DNA of 64,000 nucleotides from assembly GCA_902362715.1 (NCBI GenBank), contig CABIXN010000010.1, forward strand, positions 2,501 to 66,500. The letters are read 5' to 3'. Positions 44,507-52,209 of this stretch are shown here, in pieces. This DNA comes from Lachnospiraceae bacterium. GTDB taxonomy: Bacteria; Bacillota; Clostridia; Lachnospirales; Lachnospiraceae. The notes under the pieces are model-generated. The model searched no databases, was not told the origin of the DNA, and was given only the letters and a program-made list of their open reading frames with translations. The stretch's first letter is position 1. Each line of letters opens with the position of its first letter. A program made the translations under genes and the position numbers.

Positions 44507-46063
44507 ATGCTAAGCAAACACACCCTCTGGATTGTATTTATTTTATATCTCTGTTTTTTATTCTTTATCGCCAGCTTTGGCAGTCTGTTTCAGAGACACA
44601 AAACAAGAAATGCAGAAGACTTTTCCACCAGCGGCGGTACCATCCGCTGGCCCTTTCTTGTTATGACATACATCGCCTCGCTGATGAGCACCTGGGTCTT
44701 TTTTGCCGGCCCCGGCGCATACTATCGTGGCGGTTTCGGATACTGGGCCAGCGAGCTTAGTTTTATCTGTCTTTTTCCAGTCATTGTTCATTTTGTTATG
44801 AACAAAGTATGGATTATTAACCGCAGCCGGCACTACACTACCCCGGCAGACATTTACTATGACCGCTTTAAAAGCCCTGTTCTGAGATTTATTCTGGCTC
44901 TTGTATTTTTAAGTGCTTCTTTTCCAATGGTAACCTCTGTATTAATTGCCATTTCCAAAGCTGCTGAAATCGCAACCGGCGGAAAAATAAATTACCGCTA
45001 TATTCTTTTAATTATCGGAATTGTGATTGTCGCCTATGTTATGATCGGAGGCTTGAAATCAATCGTAATCACGGATACCATCCAGGGGCTTTTGTACATT
45101 GCAATTTTATGGATTATTGTCATTGTCTGTCTGCTGATTGGCTTTAACGGTTCTCTGGGAAATGCGGTCTCCACTGTGTGGGAAAATACCAGCGAATGGT
45201 TTTCTTATCCCGGCCCTGATAACTGGGTCCCCTACAGCGCCCGCCTTGGATACCCCTTATGCTGTGCCATTGGATGGACAATTATGCTGCCTCACGTATT
45301 TATCCGTTCCGGCTACGCTGGCTCTTCCCTGCAGACCCAGCGCAAACTGATGTTTTTAACACCGGTGCTTCAGGTTATTGTATGGAGCGGATGTATGATT
45401 ATCGGTCTTGTTGCTATGGGACTGATGCCGGGTCTTAGCACATCCGAAACAGAATACATTATTCCCTATCTGATACAGAATGTGATTCAGAATATTCATC
45501 CGGCTGCAGCTTTTATTCTGATGATTGGCTTTTTCATTGGTTCCGTATCAGTAGGTGTAACTACCGCAGACTCTTTTCTTCTTGTTTCCGGATCTATTTT
45601 AACAGAAGATATTCTTGTAAATACACTGCATCTGAAACTCAGCGAAAAAGGAAAGCTGACGGCCGTCCGCATTGTAATCGCCTTTATCGGCGTAATTAGT
45701 ATTTTTATGGCATTAAAGCCGCCGGGACTGATTTTCACACTGATTATGTTTGCCAACGCCATTGTTATGCCGCTGTTTCCAATTCTGGTTATCGGCATCT
45801 ACTGGAAACGGGCAACAAAACAGGCTGCTATTATCTCAGCAGCCGTGGGCACCGCACTGGTACTGATGACTTATTTCGTATGGAATCTGGGCGGATCCTG
45901 GTATGGAACCTTTGGTCTTATAGGAAGCACAGTCTGTATGATCTTTTTCAGCCTTATTACAAAACAGAATCCCGCTGACAGCACCGCATTTTACGAGGCT
46001 TTGAAAAAAGGCGAAGAGGAATTTTATGAAACAGAGCCCCGGCAAACTAAGACAGAATCATAA
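44507..46063 (+). CDS. Sodium:solute symporter (SSS family)
   Basis: 518 residues with about 13 membrane segments. SSS motifs: YIASLMSTWVFFAGPGAYYRGGFGYWASE and IGGLKSIVITDTIQG, and a late helix NAIVMPLFPILVIGIYWKRAT. The protein takes up an organic solute with Na+. It is in an operon with a 69-residue membrane protein and is divergent from the molybdenum hydroxylase, so a purine or N-heterocycle is a plausible but unproven cargo. A terminator shared with the aminotransferase gene follows. Confidence 0.9.
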   Translation: MLSKHTLWIVFILYLCFLFFIASFGSLFQRHKTRNAEDFSTSGGTIRWPFLVMTYIASLMSTWVFFAGPGAYYRGGFGYWASELSFICLFPVIVHFVMNKVWIINRSRHYTTPADIYYDRFKSPVLRFILALVFLSASFPMVTSVLIAISKAAEIATGGKINYRYILLIIGIVIVAYVMIGGLKSIVITDTIQGLLYIAILWIIVIVCLLIGFNGSLGNAVSTVWENTSEWFSYPGPDNWVPYSARLGYPLCCAIGWTIMLPHVFIRSGYAGSSLQTQRKLMFLTPVLQVIVWSGCMIIGLVAMGLMPGLSTSETEYIIPYLIQNVIQNIHPAAAFILMIGFFIGSVSVGVTTADSFLLVSGSILTEDILVNTLHLKLSEKGKLTAVRIVIAFIGVISIFMALKPPGLIFTLIMFANAIVMPLFPILVIGIYWKRATKQAAIISAAVGTALVLMTYFVWNLGGSWYGTFGLIGSTVCMIFFSLITKQNPADSTAFYEALKKGEEEFYETEPRQTKTES

Positions 46064-46072
46064 TCAAATGCA

Positions 46073-46114
46073 AAAGAACAGTATCTTACCCAATAAGTAA
46101 AAGTGCTGTTCTTT
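46073..46114. terminator. Terminator between symporter and aminotransferase genes
   Basis: AAAGAACAG and CTGTTCTTT form a 9-bp stem over a 24-nt loop. It sits between convergent stop codons at 46063 and 46130. Confidence 0.65.
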
Positions 46115-46129
46115 CTATTTATAATTTTA

Positions 46130-47263
46130 TCATTCTTCCACTGCCTGCAAAAACAGCTCTCTCATACTGTCCTTCAATGAAATCCCAAGTTTTTTCATTG
46201 TCTGATCCAATGCATCAAATACCGCCGTCATTTTATCTTGATAAGCATTATTGCCCATATGTCCAATACGGATTACTTTTCCTTTCAGTTGGTCAAAGGA
46301 ACCCGCCAGCATAATCTGATGATCCTTAAGCATCGTCTTAAGAATGGCCGTATCAGTTGTTCCGTCAGGCACCTCAAATACCGTAACTGTATTGGAAAAA
46401 CCGCTGTTTTGATACAGTTTTAAACCTGCCCCCGTCACTGCCCTCCGGGATGCCTTTGCAATTCTTTCATGTCTTATTAAAATATCTTTATCAGCTGCAA
46501 TTTGTTCTATCGCCTCTCTCAGCCCATAAATGTCGCTGACAGGCATCGTATATGGAAACCATTTCTCCTTGTAATAGTTTTCAAACACTTTCAGATTCGC
46601 ATAAAAAGATGCAATTGGTGTCTTACGGCTGTTGATGGCACGTTTAGCATCCTGGCTGACAGTCACAAAGGTAAGGCCCGGAGGAGCCGAAACCACCTTC
46701 TGAGAGCCTCCGCATAAAATATCTATCTGCGCATCTGTTACAGATAACGGTTCTCCAAAAGCCGTCGAAACCGCATCTGTTATCGTTAAAATACCATATC
46801 TTTTCAGCAGCGGGCAGATAACGGATACATCGTTTAGCATACCGCTTGGCGTATCTCCATGTACAACGGTAGCATATTTAAAATCATGATCCTTTTCCAG
46901 GAACTTTCTCAATTCCTCTGCATTTAAAGTTTCTCTTGTATCGGCCGAATAAATATAGGGATTTCCTCCGTACATAGCCACAAAATCAGCAAATCCTCTT
47001 CCAAAAATTCCATTATCAAGAACAAGAACCCTGTCAGAAGGTTCTGTCAAAGAGGCACAGGCTGCTTCCAGTCCTAAAATTCCCTCTCCGCCTAATATCA
47101 ATGTTTCATTTTCCGTATGGAGCAGCCGGCTGATCAGCTGACAGGTTTCCTGGTAAAATTCCACAAACGTCTCATCCAGATCCGGATTCACAAATTCCCG
47201 GCTGCGGGCGCTGCGTACAGCTTCCGTAACCTCTGTAGGACCCGGGGTCATCATTTTATACAT
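46130..47263 (-). CDS. PLP aminotransferase of the alanine/ureidoglycine-glyoxylate family
   Basis: 377 residues, class V aminotransferase fold. TPGPTEV at the N-terminus, GEGILGLEAACASL (cofactor phosphate region), Asp163 in TDAVSTAFG (pyridine N) and the Schiff-base Lys189 in GGSQKVVSAPPGLTFV are typical of the AGXT/PucG group. These enzymes transaminate glyoxylate with alanine, serine or (S)-ureidoglycine. The neighbouring molybdenum hydroxylase hints at the ureidoglycine (purine catabolism) version, but no other ureide genes are in the window. It is followed downstream by the symporter's terminator; the ECF gene lies upstream. Confidence 0.85.
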   Translation of the reverse strand: MYKMMTPGPTEVTEAVRSARSREFVNPDLDETFVEFYQETCQLISRLLHTENETLILGGEGILGLEAACASLTEPSDRVLVLDNGIFGRGFADFVAMYGGNPYIYSADTRETLNAEELRKFLEKDHDFKYATVVHGDTPSGMLNDVSVICPLLKRYGILTITDAVSTAFGEPLSVTDAQIDILCGGSQKVVSAPPGLTFVTVSQDAKRAINSRKTPIASFYANLKVFENYYKEKWFPYTMPVSDIYGLREAIEQIAADKDILIRHERIAKASRRAVTGAGLKLYQNSGFSNTVTVFEVPDGTTDTAILKTMLKDHQIMLAGSFDQLKGKVIRIGHMGNNAYQDKMTAVFDALDQTMKKLGISLKDSMRELFLQAVEE

Positions 47264-47347
47264 ATTTTTATCCTTTCTGAAAGTGACACCTTCTGCTGGG
47301 TATCTTTCTCTTATAAATTACTTTCTGCCTGATTATCTATCAGACTT

Positions 47348-47890
47348 TCATGCTTCTTTCAGGCCAATTCTCTTTGCCGCCGTATTGAGACGCCCCACAA
47401 TGGCCAGGGTAACCACAGCCGCCAGGCCAATCTGCAGCAGATTACCCGGTATGGAAGCTGCCGGTGCAATCCAGTTCCCATAAATAATTCCTTCTGCAAG
47501 ATAATAACCGCCTGCTTTAATCACACATGCCACGGCAATTGCTATCGTATACCAGACAAATTTCTGATGGGAACTTTTTTCGGTAATCCGGCCCACAGCA
47601 AATCCCATAAATCCTACAATCACAAGTGTAAAAGGTGCCCATAAAGTCCAGCCGGACAACAGATCAAAAAGCCCCATTCCAACTCCTCCTGCTATCATTC
47701 CTGTCCTTTTCCCAAAAATAATTGCTCCCACAAACAAAGGAATATTTCCCAGATGAATCAAACCTCCATTGGCCGCAATTGGCAGCCTTATATTGACGCA
47801 GGCAGTAAAGATATATGTCAATGCAACAAAGACTGCTGTTACTGTAATAAATCGAATCTGCTGTATACCTCTCTTTTCTGTTTTTTCCAT
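47348..47890 (-). CDS. ECF transporter S component
   Basis: 180 residues with six hydrophobic segments and the S-component pattern LPIAANGGLIHLGNIPLFVGAIIFGKRTGMIAGGVGMGLFDLLSG. Such proteins bind a vitamin or its precursor and share an energising module (EcfAA'T) encoded elsewhere. The sequence resembles members annotated for hydroxymethylpyrimidine or pyridoxine, but specificity cannot be decided. Its product could supply cofactor to the PLP aminotransferase just downstream, which is speculative. The repeat element at 47989-48143 lies directly upstream. Confidence 0.82.
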   Translation of the reverse strand: MEKTEKRGIQQIRFITVTAVFVALTYIFTACVNIRLPIAANGGLIHLGNIPLFVGAIIFGKRTGMIAGGVGMGLFDLLSGWTLWAPFTLVIVGFMGFAVGRITEKSSHQKFVWYTIAIAVACVIKAGGYYLAEGIIYGNWIAPAASIPGNLLQIGLAAVVTLAIVGRLNTAAKRIGLKEA

Positions 47891-47988
47891 TTCACAAGCC
47901 TTCTTTCTTTTGCTGGAACTTATCCTACTCTCAGAATGGCTTATTTCATATATCCACTTTTCCTGTTTTTAACCAGTCCAGTTTATGT

Positions 47989-48143
47989 AAAAAAGAATCC
48001 TGACACGGCAGGATTCTCCGCCTGCGGCGGGTCGCTTTTGCGACATGACTCCATTCCGCCGCAGTGCGATCAAAAGCGGAGCGTTTTTTGCTCTATCGGA
48101 ATCGGTACTTTTCAGCTTTATCACAACACGGTATTTCTTATAG
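47989..48143. repeat. Structured intergenic repeat, copy A
   Basis: A 155-bp element with a second copy at 60133-60288 (22 differences by hand alignment, about 86% identical). It has an outer CTCCGC/GCGGAG stem, a 9-bp stem CTGCGGCGG/CCGCCGCAG, an inner GTCGC-TTTT-GCGAC hairpin and a separate CTATCGGAA/TTTCTTATAG stem. An AATCCTG/CAGGATT hairpin with a T-run on the minus strand can act as a terminator, as can GCGGAGCG plus T6 on the plus strand. It lies between the SRP RNA terminator and the ECF gene. No ORF is credible in it. Confidence 0.8.
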
Positions 48144-48146
48144 CGC

Positions 48147-48172
48147 AAAAAAGAATGTGCCTTGCACATTCT
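48147..48172 (-). terminator. Terminator of the SRP RNA gene
   Basis: Stem GAATGTGC (48153-48160) with GCACATTC (48164-48171) and a three-base loop, followed by six T on the minus strand. It lies about 25 bp after the 3' end of the SRP RNA. Confidence 0.85.
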
Positions 48173-48195
48173 TCACATAAGTCTTTATTCTTTTT

Positions 48196-48460
48196 ACCGA
48201 GCATCCGGCTTTGAGTTAATGGCCACAGACGTTACCTCTACAGTTAACTCAGCCCAGGCACCCTCACGGCACATAGGAGTTTCTGCTTAAGGCTGCTTCA
48301 TTCCTGACCTGACCTGGTTCACAGAGTCCTATTGCGTAAGACCCAAACTTCGACGCCACTTATAGAGGGCAGCTCTGCAGTCAAAAACCCGGGGCCGGAT
48401 ATCACCCCAACTGTAGCGGACTGTTGGTACAGGGCACCGCTAACGCCCCAGCTGCTCGGA
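48196..48460 (-). ncRNA. ffs: Signal recognition particle RNA (large, Bacillus type)
   Basis: About 265 nt on the minus strand. The conserved helix 8 region is AGGTCAGGTCAGGAATGAAG followed by CAGCC, with the GGAA tetraloop closed by CA/UG in place of CC/GG. The 5' end CCGAGCA pairs with TGCTCGG at the 3' end, and long complementary blocks (GAGTTAACTGTAG, CTCAAAGCCGG) belong to the Alu domain. It binds Ffh and targets membrane proteins. It lies 25 bp after tadA, as in B. subtilis. Ends are set by the closing helix and are approximate by a few bases. Confidence 0.93.
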
Positions 48461-48484
48461 GATTTAAGTATAGCTTTTTTCTGT

Positions 48485-48976
48485 CTAATTGTCAAATTTT
48501 TCTGTTTCTTTTTTAGCCTTTTTCTTTTCTCTTAATTCTTTAAAAAAACTGCTGAGCATGTCTGAACATATCTCTTCTAAAACGCCGCGTATTACTTCTA
48601 CCTGATGATTAAACTGTCCCATCTGCAGCAAATTCAGCACTGAGCCGCAGCAGCCGGCTTTGGGATTCATACTTCCAATCACAACTTTACTGATTCTAGA
48701 CTGCACCAGCGCTCCGGCGCACATCTGACACGGTTCCAGTGTCACATACATAGTACAGCCTTCCAGCCTCCAGTCCCCCAGTTTCCGGCTGGCTTTCCGG
48801 ATCGCCAAAAGTTCCGCATGAGCCAGCGTATTTTTATCTGTATTCCGGCGGTTATATCCTCTGGCAATAATTTTATCTTCACAGACAATCACACATCCAA
48901 TGGGAACTTCATCAAGCGCCCAGGCTTTTTTTGCCTGCCGGACAGCTTCTTTCATATACTTTTCATGTTTCTCCAT
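48485..48976 (-). CDS. tadA: tRNA-specific adenosine deaminase
   Basis: 163 residues, cytidine-deaminase fold. The zinc-binding motifs HAELLAI (His and catalytic Glu) and PCQMCAGAL (two Cys) are intact, with the CVIVCEDKIIARGYNRRNTDKN strand region. It converts A34 of tRNA-Arg(ACG) to inosine. The C-terminal tail is strongly basic. The gene is directly upstream of the SRP RNA, the ancestral arrangement. Confidence 0.95.
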   Translation of the reverse strand: MEKHEKYMKEAVRQAKKAWALDEVPIGCVIVCEDKIIARGYNRRNTDKNTLAHAELLAIRKASRKLGDWRLEGCTMYVTLEPCQMCAGALVQSRISKVVIGSMNPKAGCCGSVLNLLQMGQFNHQVEVIRGVLEEICSDMLSSFFKELREKKKAKKETEKFDN

Positions 48977-49055
48977 AGTATCTCTCTTTCTCGGACATTC
49001 TTTCTATAGTATAATGCAGATATGATCAGAAGTAAATTTGAAAGGATGTGATTTT

Positions 49056-49754
49056 ATGACAATCGGTGGACTGCAAAAAACAACACTGCTTGATTATCCC
49101 GGAAAGATAAGCGCCTGTATTTTTCTTTCCGGCTGTAATTTCTGCTGCCCTTTTTGTCACAACAGTTCTCTGATTCCAAAAAACATTAAAGGTTTATTTT
49201 CTCCTGAAGAAATCCTTTCCCTGCTTGAAAAACGAAAAAGTATTCTGGACGGGGTCTGTATTTCCGGCGGCGAACCTACACTGCAGGAAGATCTTCCCGA
49301 ATTTATCCGTGATATAAAAAAACTTGGATATTTGGTTAAGCTTGACACCAACGGTACCAACCCTAAAATGTTAAGTTTTTTAATATCAGAAAAACTAATA
49401 GATGCGGTGGCTATGGATATTAAAAATTCCAAAGAAAAATATGCCGCAACCTGCGGTATTACAGATCAGGGGCTCCCCTTTCCGGCAATCTTAAGCTCCG
49501 TTGAGCTGTTAAAAAATACAACAGATCTATATATTGAGTTCCGCACTACAGTCATCCGGGAATTTCATCATGCATCTGATTTTAAATCTATCGGAGAATG
49601 GCTTTTAGGAGCTTCACGCTATGTCCTTCAGCCTTTTAAAAGCTCTGACTCCGTCCCGCTCCAAAAACTTCATGCACCTGACTACACAGATTTAAAATAT
49701 TACCAAAAGCTGTGCCAAAACTATATACCTTCGGTAAGCATACGGGGAACTTAA
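49056..49754 (+). CDS. Radical-SAM activating enzyme (anaerobic ribonucleotide reductase activase-like)
   Basis: 232 residues from the ATG at 49056; AAAGGAT lies 9 nt upstream and inside a longer TTG reading. The radical-SAM cluster motif is SGCNFCCPFCHN (CxxxCxxC), preceded by KTTLLDYPGKISACIFL, and GVCISGGEPTLQEDL binds SAM. This subfamily is usually annotated as anaerobic ribonucleoside-triphosphate reductase activating protein (NrdG2/YjjW-like). Its glycyl-radical partner is not in the window. It is divergent from tadA (80 bp between starts). Confidence 0.88.
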   Translation: MTIGGLQKTTLLDYPGKISACIFLSGCNFCCPFCHNSSLIPKNIKGLFSPEEILSLLEKRKSILDGVCISGGEPTLQEDLPEFIRDIKKLGYLVKLDTNGTNPKMLSFLISEKLIDAVAMDIKNSKEKYAATCGITDQGLPFPAILSSVELLKNTTDLYIEFRTTVIREFHHASDFKSIGEWLLGASRYVLQPFKSSDSVPLQKLHAPDYTDLKYYQKLCQNYIPSVSIRGT

Positions 49755-49777
49755 ATTATACCCAGCCGCCGCCCCTT

Positions 49778-50911
49778 TTAATTCAGATAACGATACCAGT
49801 ACCCAAACTCTCCTGTTTTTTGTATACACTGCTCCTGGGTTCTAAATTCTGTGAAACTAAAAATGGACGCCATCACCCGTTCCTGATTCTGAAATACACC
49901 CGGGACTCCCAAAAACCAGCGATTCTCGGACTGTATGTAACCCAAAAGAAGCGCTCCGTAATTAAAATATCCATGGAGCAGAAAACTGTTATTTCTCATA
50001 AACCAATATTGTTTGGGCAGCTGTTTAAAATCTTTGATATCAAAACGGATAGCACGCACATCCGTATCACCCGAAAAAGGATAAATCTCTCTGTGGGTTT
50101 TCTTCAATGCATTCCAGCAATTTTCCATTCCCGCATTTTTTACTGCTGCGGCACCGGCAGACTGTATCTTCAGTTCCTCTTCTCCCGTAATGCTCTCTTC
50201 CTTCTCTATCTGTTCTTCCATTATCAGATCAGCATCATCTCCCATGCCTTCCTGTTCACTCCCGCTTTGCTCTATAGGAATTACTTTTTGTTCCAAAGAA
50301 TCATGCTCTTCTGCTTTTATTTCTTTTTCATCTTTTTGCTCCGATTTCAGTATTTCCTGCTCCATCAGACGTTCTACATTTGAAATTACCTTCTTGTCAT
50401 TTTGAACCTCTGTCGTTTCTTCCTGAGTATTTTGACCGGGAAATACCCGGATATTGTCCGGTTCCTCTGCCTGCGCAGCCGTTATCTGGGGACGCTCTTT
50501 TGTTTCTTCCACATTTTCTTTTTTCTCCGGACGCAGTCTGTTCCAGTCAGTTTTTTCATCATCCCACTGACTGGCAATTAAAAAGTCATCCTGCAGGGGA
50601 ATAATAATTCCTCTAATTTGAGAAAACTGATACATGGTTCCTCCTACAGCAGCGCCGTCAAAACGAAACACACCATCTGCAGAATGGTTTTTTACCGGCA
50701 GCTTTCCTATTGAAATCTGCGGCAGATAGCCCTCTTTTCTGACAAACAGGCATACCTGTATCTCATTGATCTGGCCCGGGCAGTTTTTAATATGAAATTC
50801 CATCCTGCATTGATTTTGACGCTGTTCCACCTTCGCAAAACCACAATTTAGCTTTTTCTCATTTTTTTCATATTGAAACAGATACGTTATAAACCTTTTA
50901 TAATTGGACAT
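49778..50911 (-). CDS. Uncharacterised protein, DUF6128-like
   Basis: 377 residues. Two conserved-looking ends flank a long acidic Glu/Gln/Lys-rich linker (about 135-250). The N-terminal part (about 1-115, FITYLFQYEKNEKKLNCGFAK and LPVKNHSADGVFRF) looks like a beta-sandwich. The C-terminal part (about 285-377, WFMRNNSFLLHGYFNYGALLLG and RWFLGVPGVFQNQE) matches what I recall as DUF6128. No signal peptide is visible, so it is probably cytoplasmic. Function is unknown. Confidence 0.65.
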   Translation of the reverse strand: MSNYKRFITYLFQYEKNEKKLNCGFAKVEQRQNQCRMEFHIKNCPGQINEIQVCLFVRKEGYLPQISIGKLPVKNHSADGVFRFDGAAVGGTMYQFSQIRGIIIPLQDDFLIASQWDDEKTDWNRLRPEKKENVEETKERPQITAAQAEEPDNIRVFPGQNTQEETTEVQNDKKVISNVERLMEQEILKSEQKDEKEIKAEEHDSLEQKVIPIEQSGSEQEGMGDDADLIMEEQIEKEESITGEEELKIQSAGAAAVKNAGMENCWNALKKTHREIYPFSGDTDVRAIRFDIKDFKQLPKQYWFMRNNSFLLHGYFNYGALLLGYIQSENRWFLGVPGVFQNQERVMASIFSFTEFRTQEQCIQKTGEFGYWYRYLN

Positions 50912-50973
50912 ACTTCCTCCCGATATAGCTTTCTACAATTTATGATTTTTTCTCTAAAATATGATTTTTTTAC

Positions 50974-51030
50974 TTGACAAATCTATCTTATCGGTTATAA
51001 TGAAATAGAAATCAGTAATAATTACTATTA
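50974..51030 (+). promoter_or_regulatory. perR promoter with PerR/Fur-box-like palindrome
   Basis: TTGACA (50974-50979), 16-bp spacer, TATAAT (50996-51001). The 15-bp TAATAATTACTATTA (51016-51030) is close to the PerR box TTATAATNATTATAA and lies over the start region, which suits autoregulation. Confidence 0.6.
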
Positions 51031-51047
51031 TCAAGAAAGAGAGAATC

Positions 51048-51449
51048 ATGATTAAACGAAGCAGACAACGGGAATGTATTAAACAGTTTCTTATGGGACG
51101 CACAGACCACCCTACAGCGGAAACAATTTATATGCATCTGCGCAAAGAGATGCCGTCTTTAAGCCTTGGGACAGTTTATCGAAATCTTTCTCTGCTTTCC
51201 GAGTTAGGGGAAATTCGAAAGATTTCCACTGGCATTGGACCTGATCATTTTGATGGGAATACAGCTCCCCATAATCATTTTATCTGCCAGCAGTGCGGAC
51301 AATTTTTGGATTTGAAAATGGATAATATCGACCATATCAACGATATTGCCGGAAAAAACTTTGCCGGATTGATTCATGGACACATTACTTATTTCTACGG
51401 AATGTGCCCTGAATGTGCAAAGGAAAAAAGTAGTAAAAAAACCAGTTGA
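51048..51449 (+). CDS. Fur family regulator, PerR-like
   Basis: 133 residues. A winged helix (FLMGRTDHPTAETIYMHLRKEMPSLSLGTVYRNLSLL) is followed by the dimerisation domain with the metal-site region DGNTAPHNHFICQQCGQFLDL and a structural zinc site CxxC...CxxC (second pair MCPECAKE). Its pairing with rubrerythrin 80 bp downstream and the PerR-box-like site in front argue for peroxide sensing (PerR) rather than iron uptake control. Confidence 0.88.
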   Translation: MIKRSRQRECIKQFLMGRTDHPTAETIYMHLRKEMPSLSLGTVYRNLSLLSELGEIRKISTGIGPDHFDGNTAPHNHFICQQCGQFLDLKMDNIDHINDIAGKNFAGLIHGHITYFYGMCPECAKEKSSKKTS

Positions 51450-51529
51450 CATGACTGATTTTTTATAAAACAATAGTAGCATCAATAAATTTTTTATTGA
51501 AAAACCAATAGGAAAGGATAAGGATAAAA

Positions 51530-52072
51530 ATGAAAAAATTTGTATGTACAGTATGTGGTTATGTTCACGAAGGAGATGCAGCACCGGATTTCTGTCCAGT
51601 CTGTAAAGCACCTGCAGAAAAATTCAAAGAGCAGACAGGAGAAATGTCATGGGCTGCTGAGCATGAAGTAGGCGTTGCAAAAGGCGTTAGCGAAGACATT
51701 CTTGCAGATTTAAGAGCAAACTTCGAAGGCGAATGTTCAGAGGTAGGTATGTACCTTGCTATGGCCCGCGTTGCTCACAGAGAAGGATATCCGGAAATTG
51801 GATTATACTGGGAAAAAGCTGCTTATGAAGAAGCAGAACATGCTGCAAAATTTGCTGAATTACTTGGTGAAGTTATTACAGACAGCACAAAGAAAAATCT
51901 TGAAATGCGTGTAGATGCTGAAAACGGCGCTACAGCTGGTAAATTTGATCTTGCAAAACGTGCAAAAGCTGCTAACCTTGATGCTATTCATGATACTGTT
52001 CATGAAATGGCAAGAGACGAGGCTCGTCACGGAAGAGCATTCAAAGGCTTATTAGAGAGATACTTTGGTTAA
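51530..52072 (+). CDS. Reverse rubrerythrin (peroxide reductase)
   Basis: 180 residues. The rubredoxin module comes first ([23 protein letters not shown]), followed by the di-iron ferritin-like domain with [35 protein letters not shown] and [19 protein letters not shown]. This reversed order is typical of clostridial revRbr (H2O2 and O2 reduction with NADH and a rubredoxin reductase). It is downstream of the PerR-like gene, and a strong terminator follows. Codon usage is that of a highly expressed gene. Confidence 0.94.
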   Translation: MKKFVCTVCGYVHEGDAAPDFCPVCKAPAEKFKEQTGEMSWAAEHEVGVAKGVSEDILADLRANFEGECSEVGMYLAMARVAHREGYPEIGLYWEKAAYEEAEHAAKFAELLGEVITDSTKKNLEMRVDAENGATAGKFDLAKRAKAANLDAIHDTVHEMARDEARHGRAFKGLLERYFG

Positions 52073-52103
52073 TTCCAAAGCCATATATCATTACATCTAA
52101 AAG

Positions 52104-52160
52104 AAAGAACCATTACACAGGAAAGACTTTTTCCATAAAAATGTGTAATGGTTCTTTTTT
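52104..52160 (+). terminator. Intrinsic terminator of the rubrerythrin gene
   Basis: A 16-bp stem (AAAGAACCATTACACA with TGTGTAATGGTTCTTT) over a 22-nt loop, followed by a T-run. Confidence 0.9.
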
Positions 52161-52209
52161 ACAATTAATCTATTGCCCCATAATCTTATCATGGGGGAGA
52201 TAGATCAGC

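Noticed and set aside
47753..48214. 153-codon plus-strand frame across repeat copy A
   Set aside because: It is opposite to the ECF gene and crosses the structured repeat and the SRP RNA terminator; no family resemblance.
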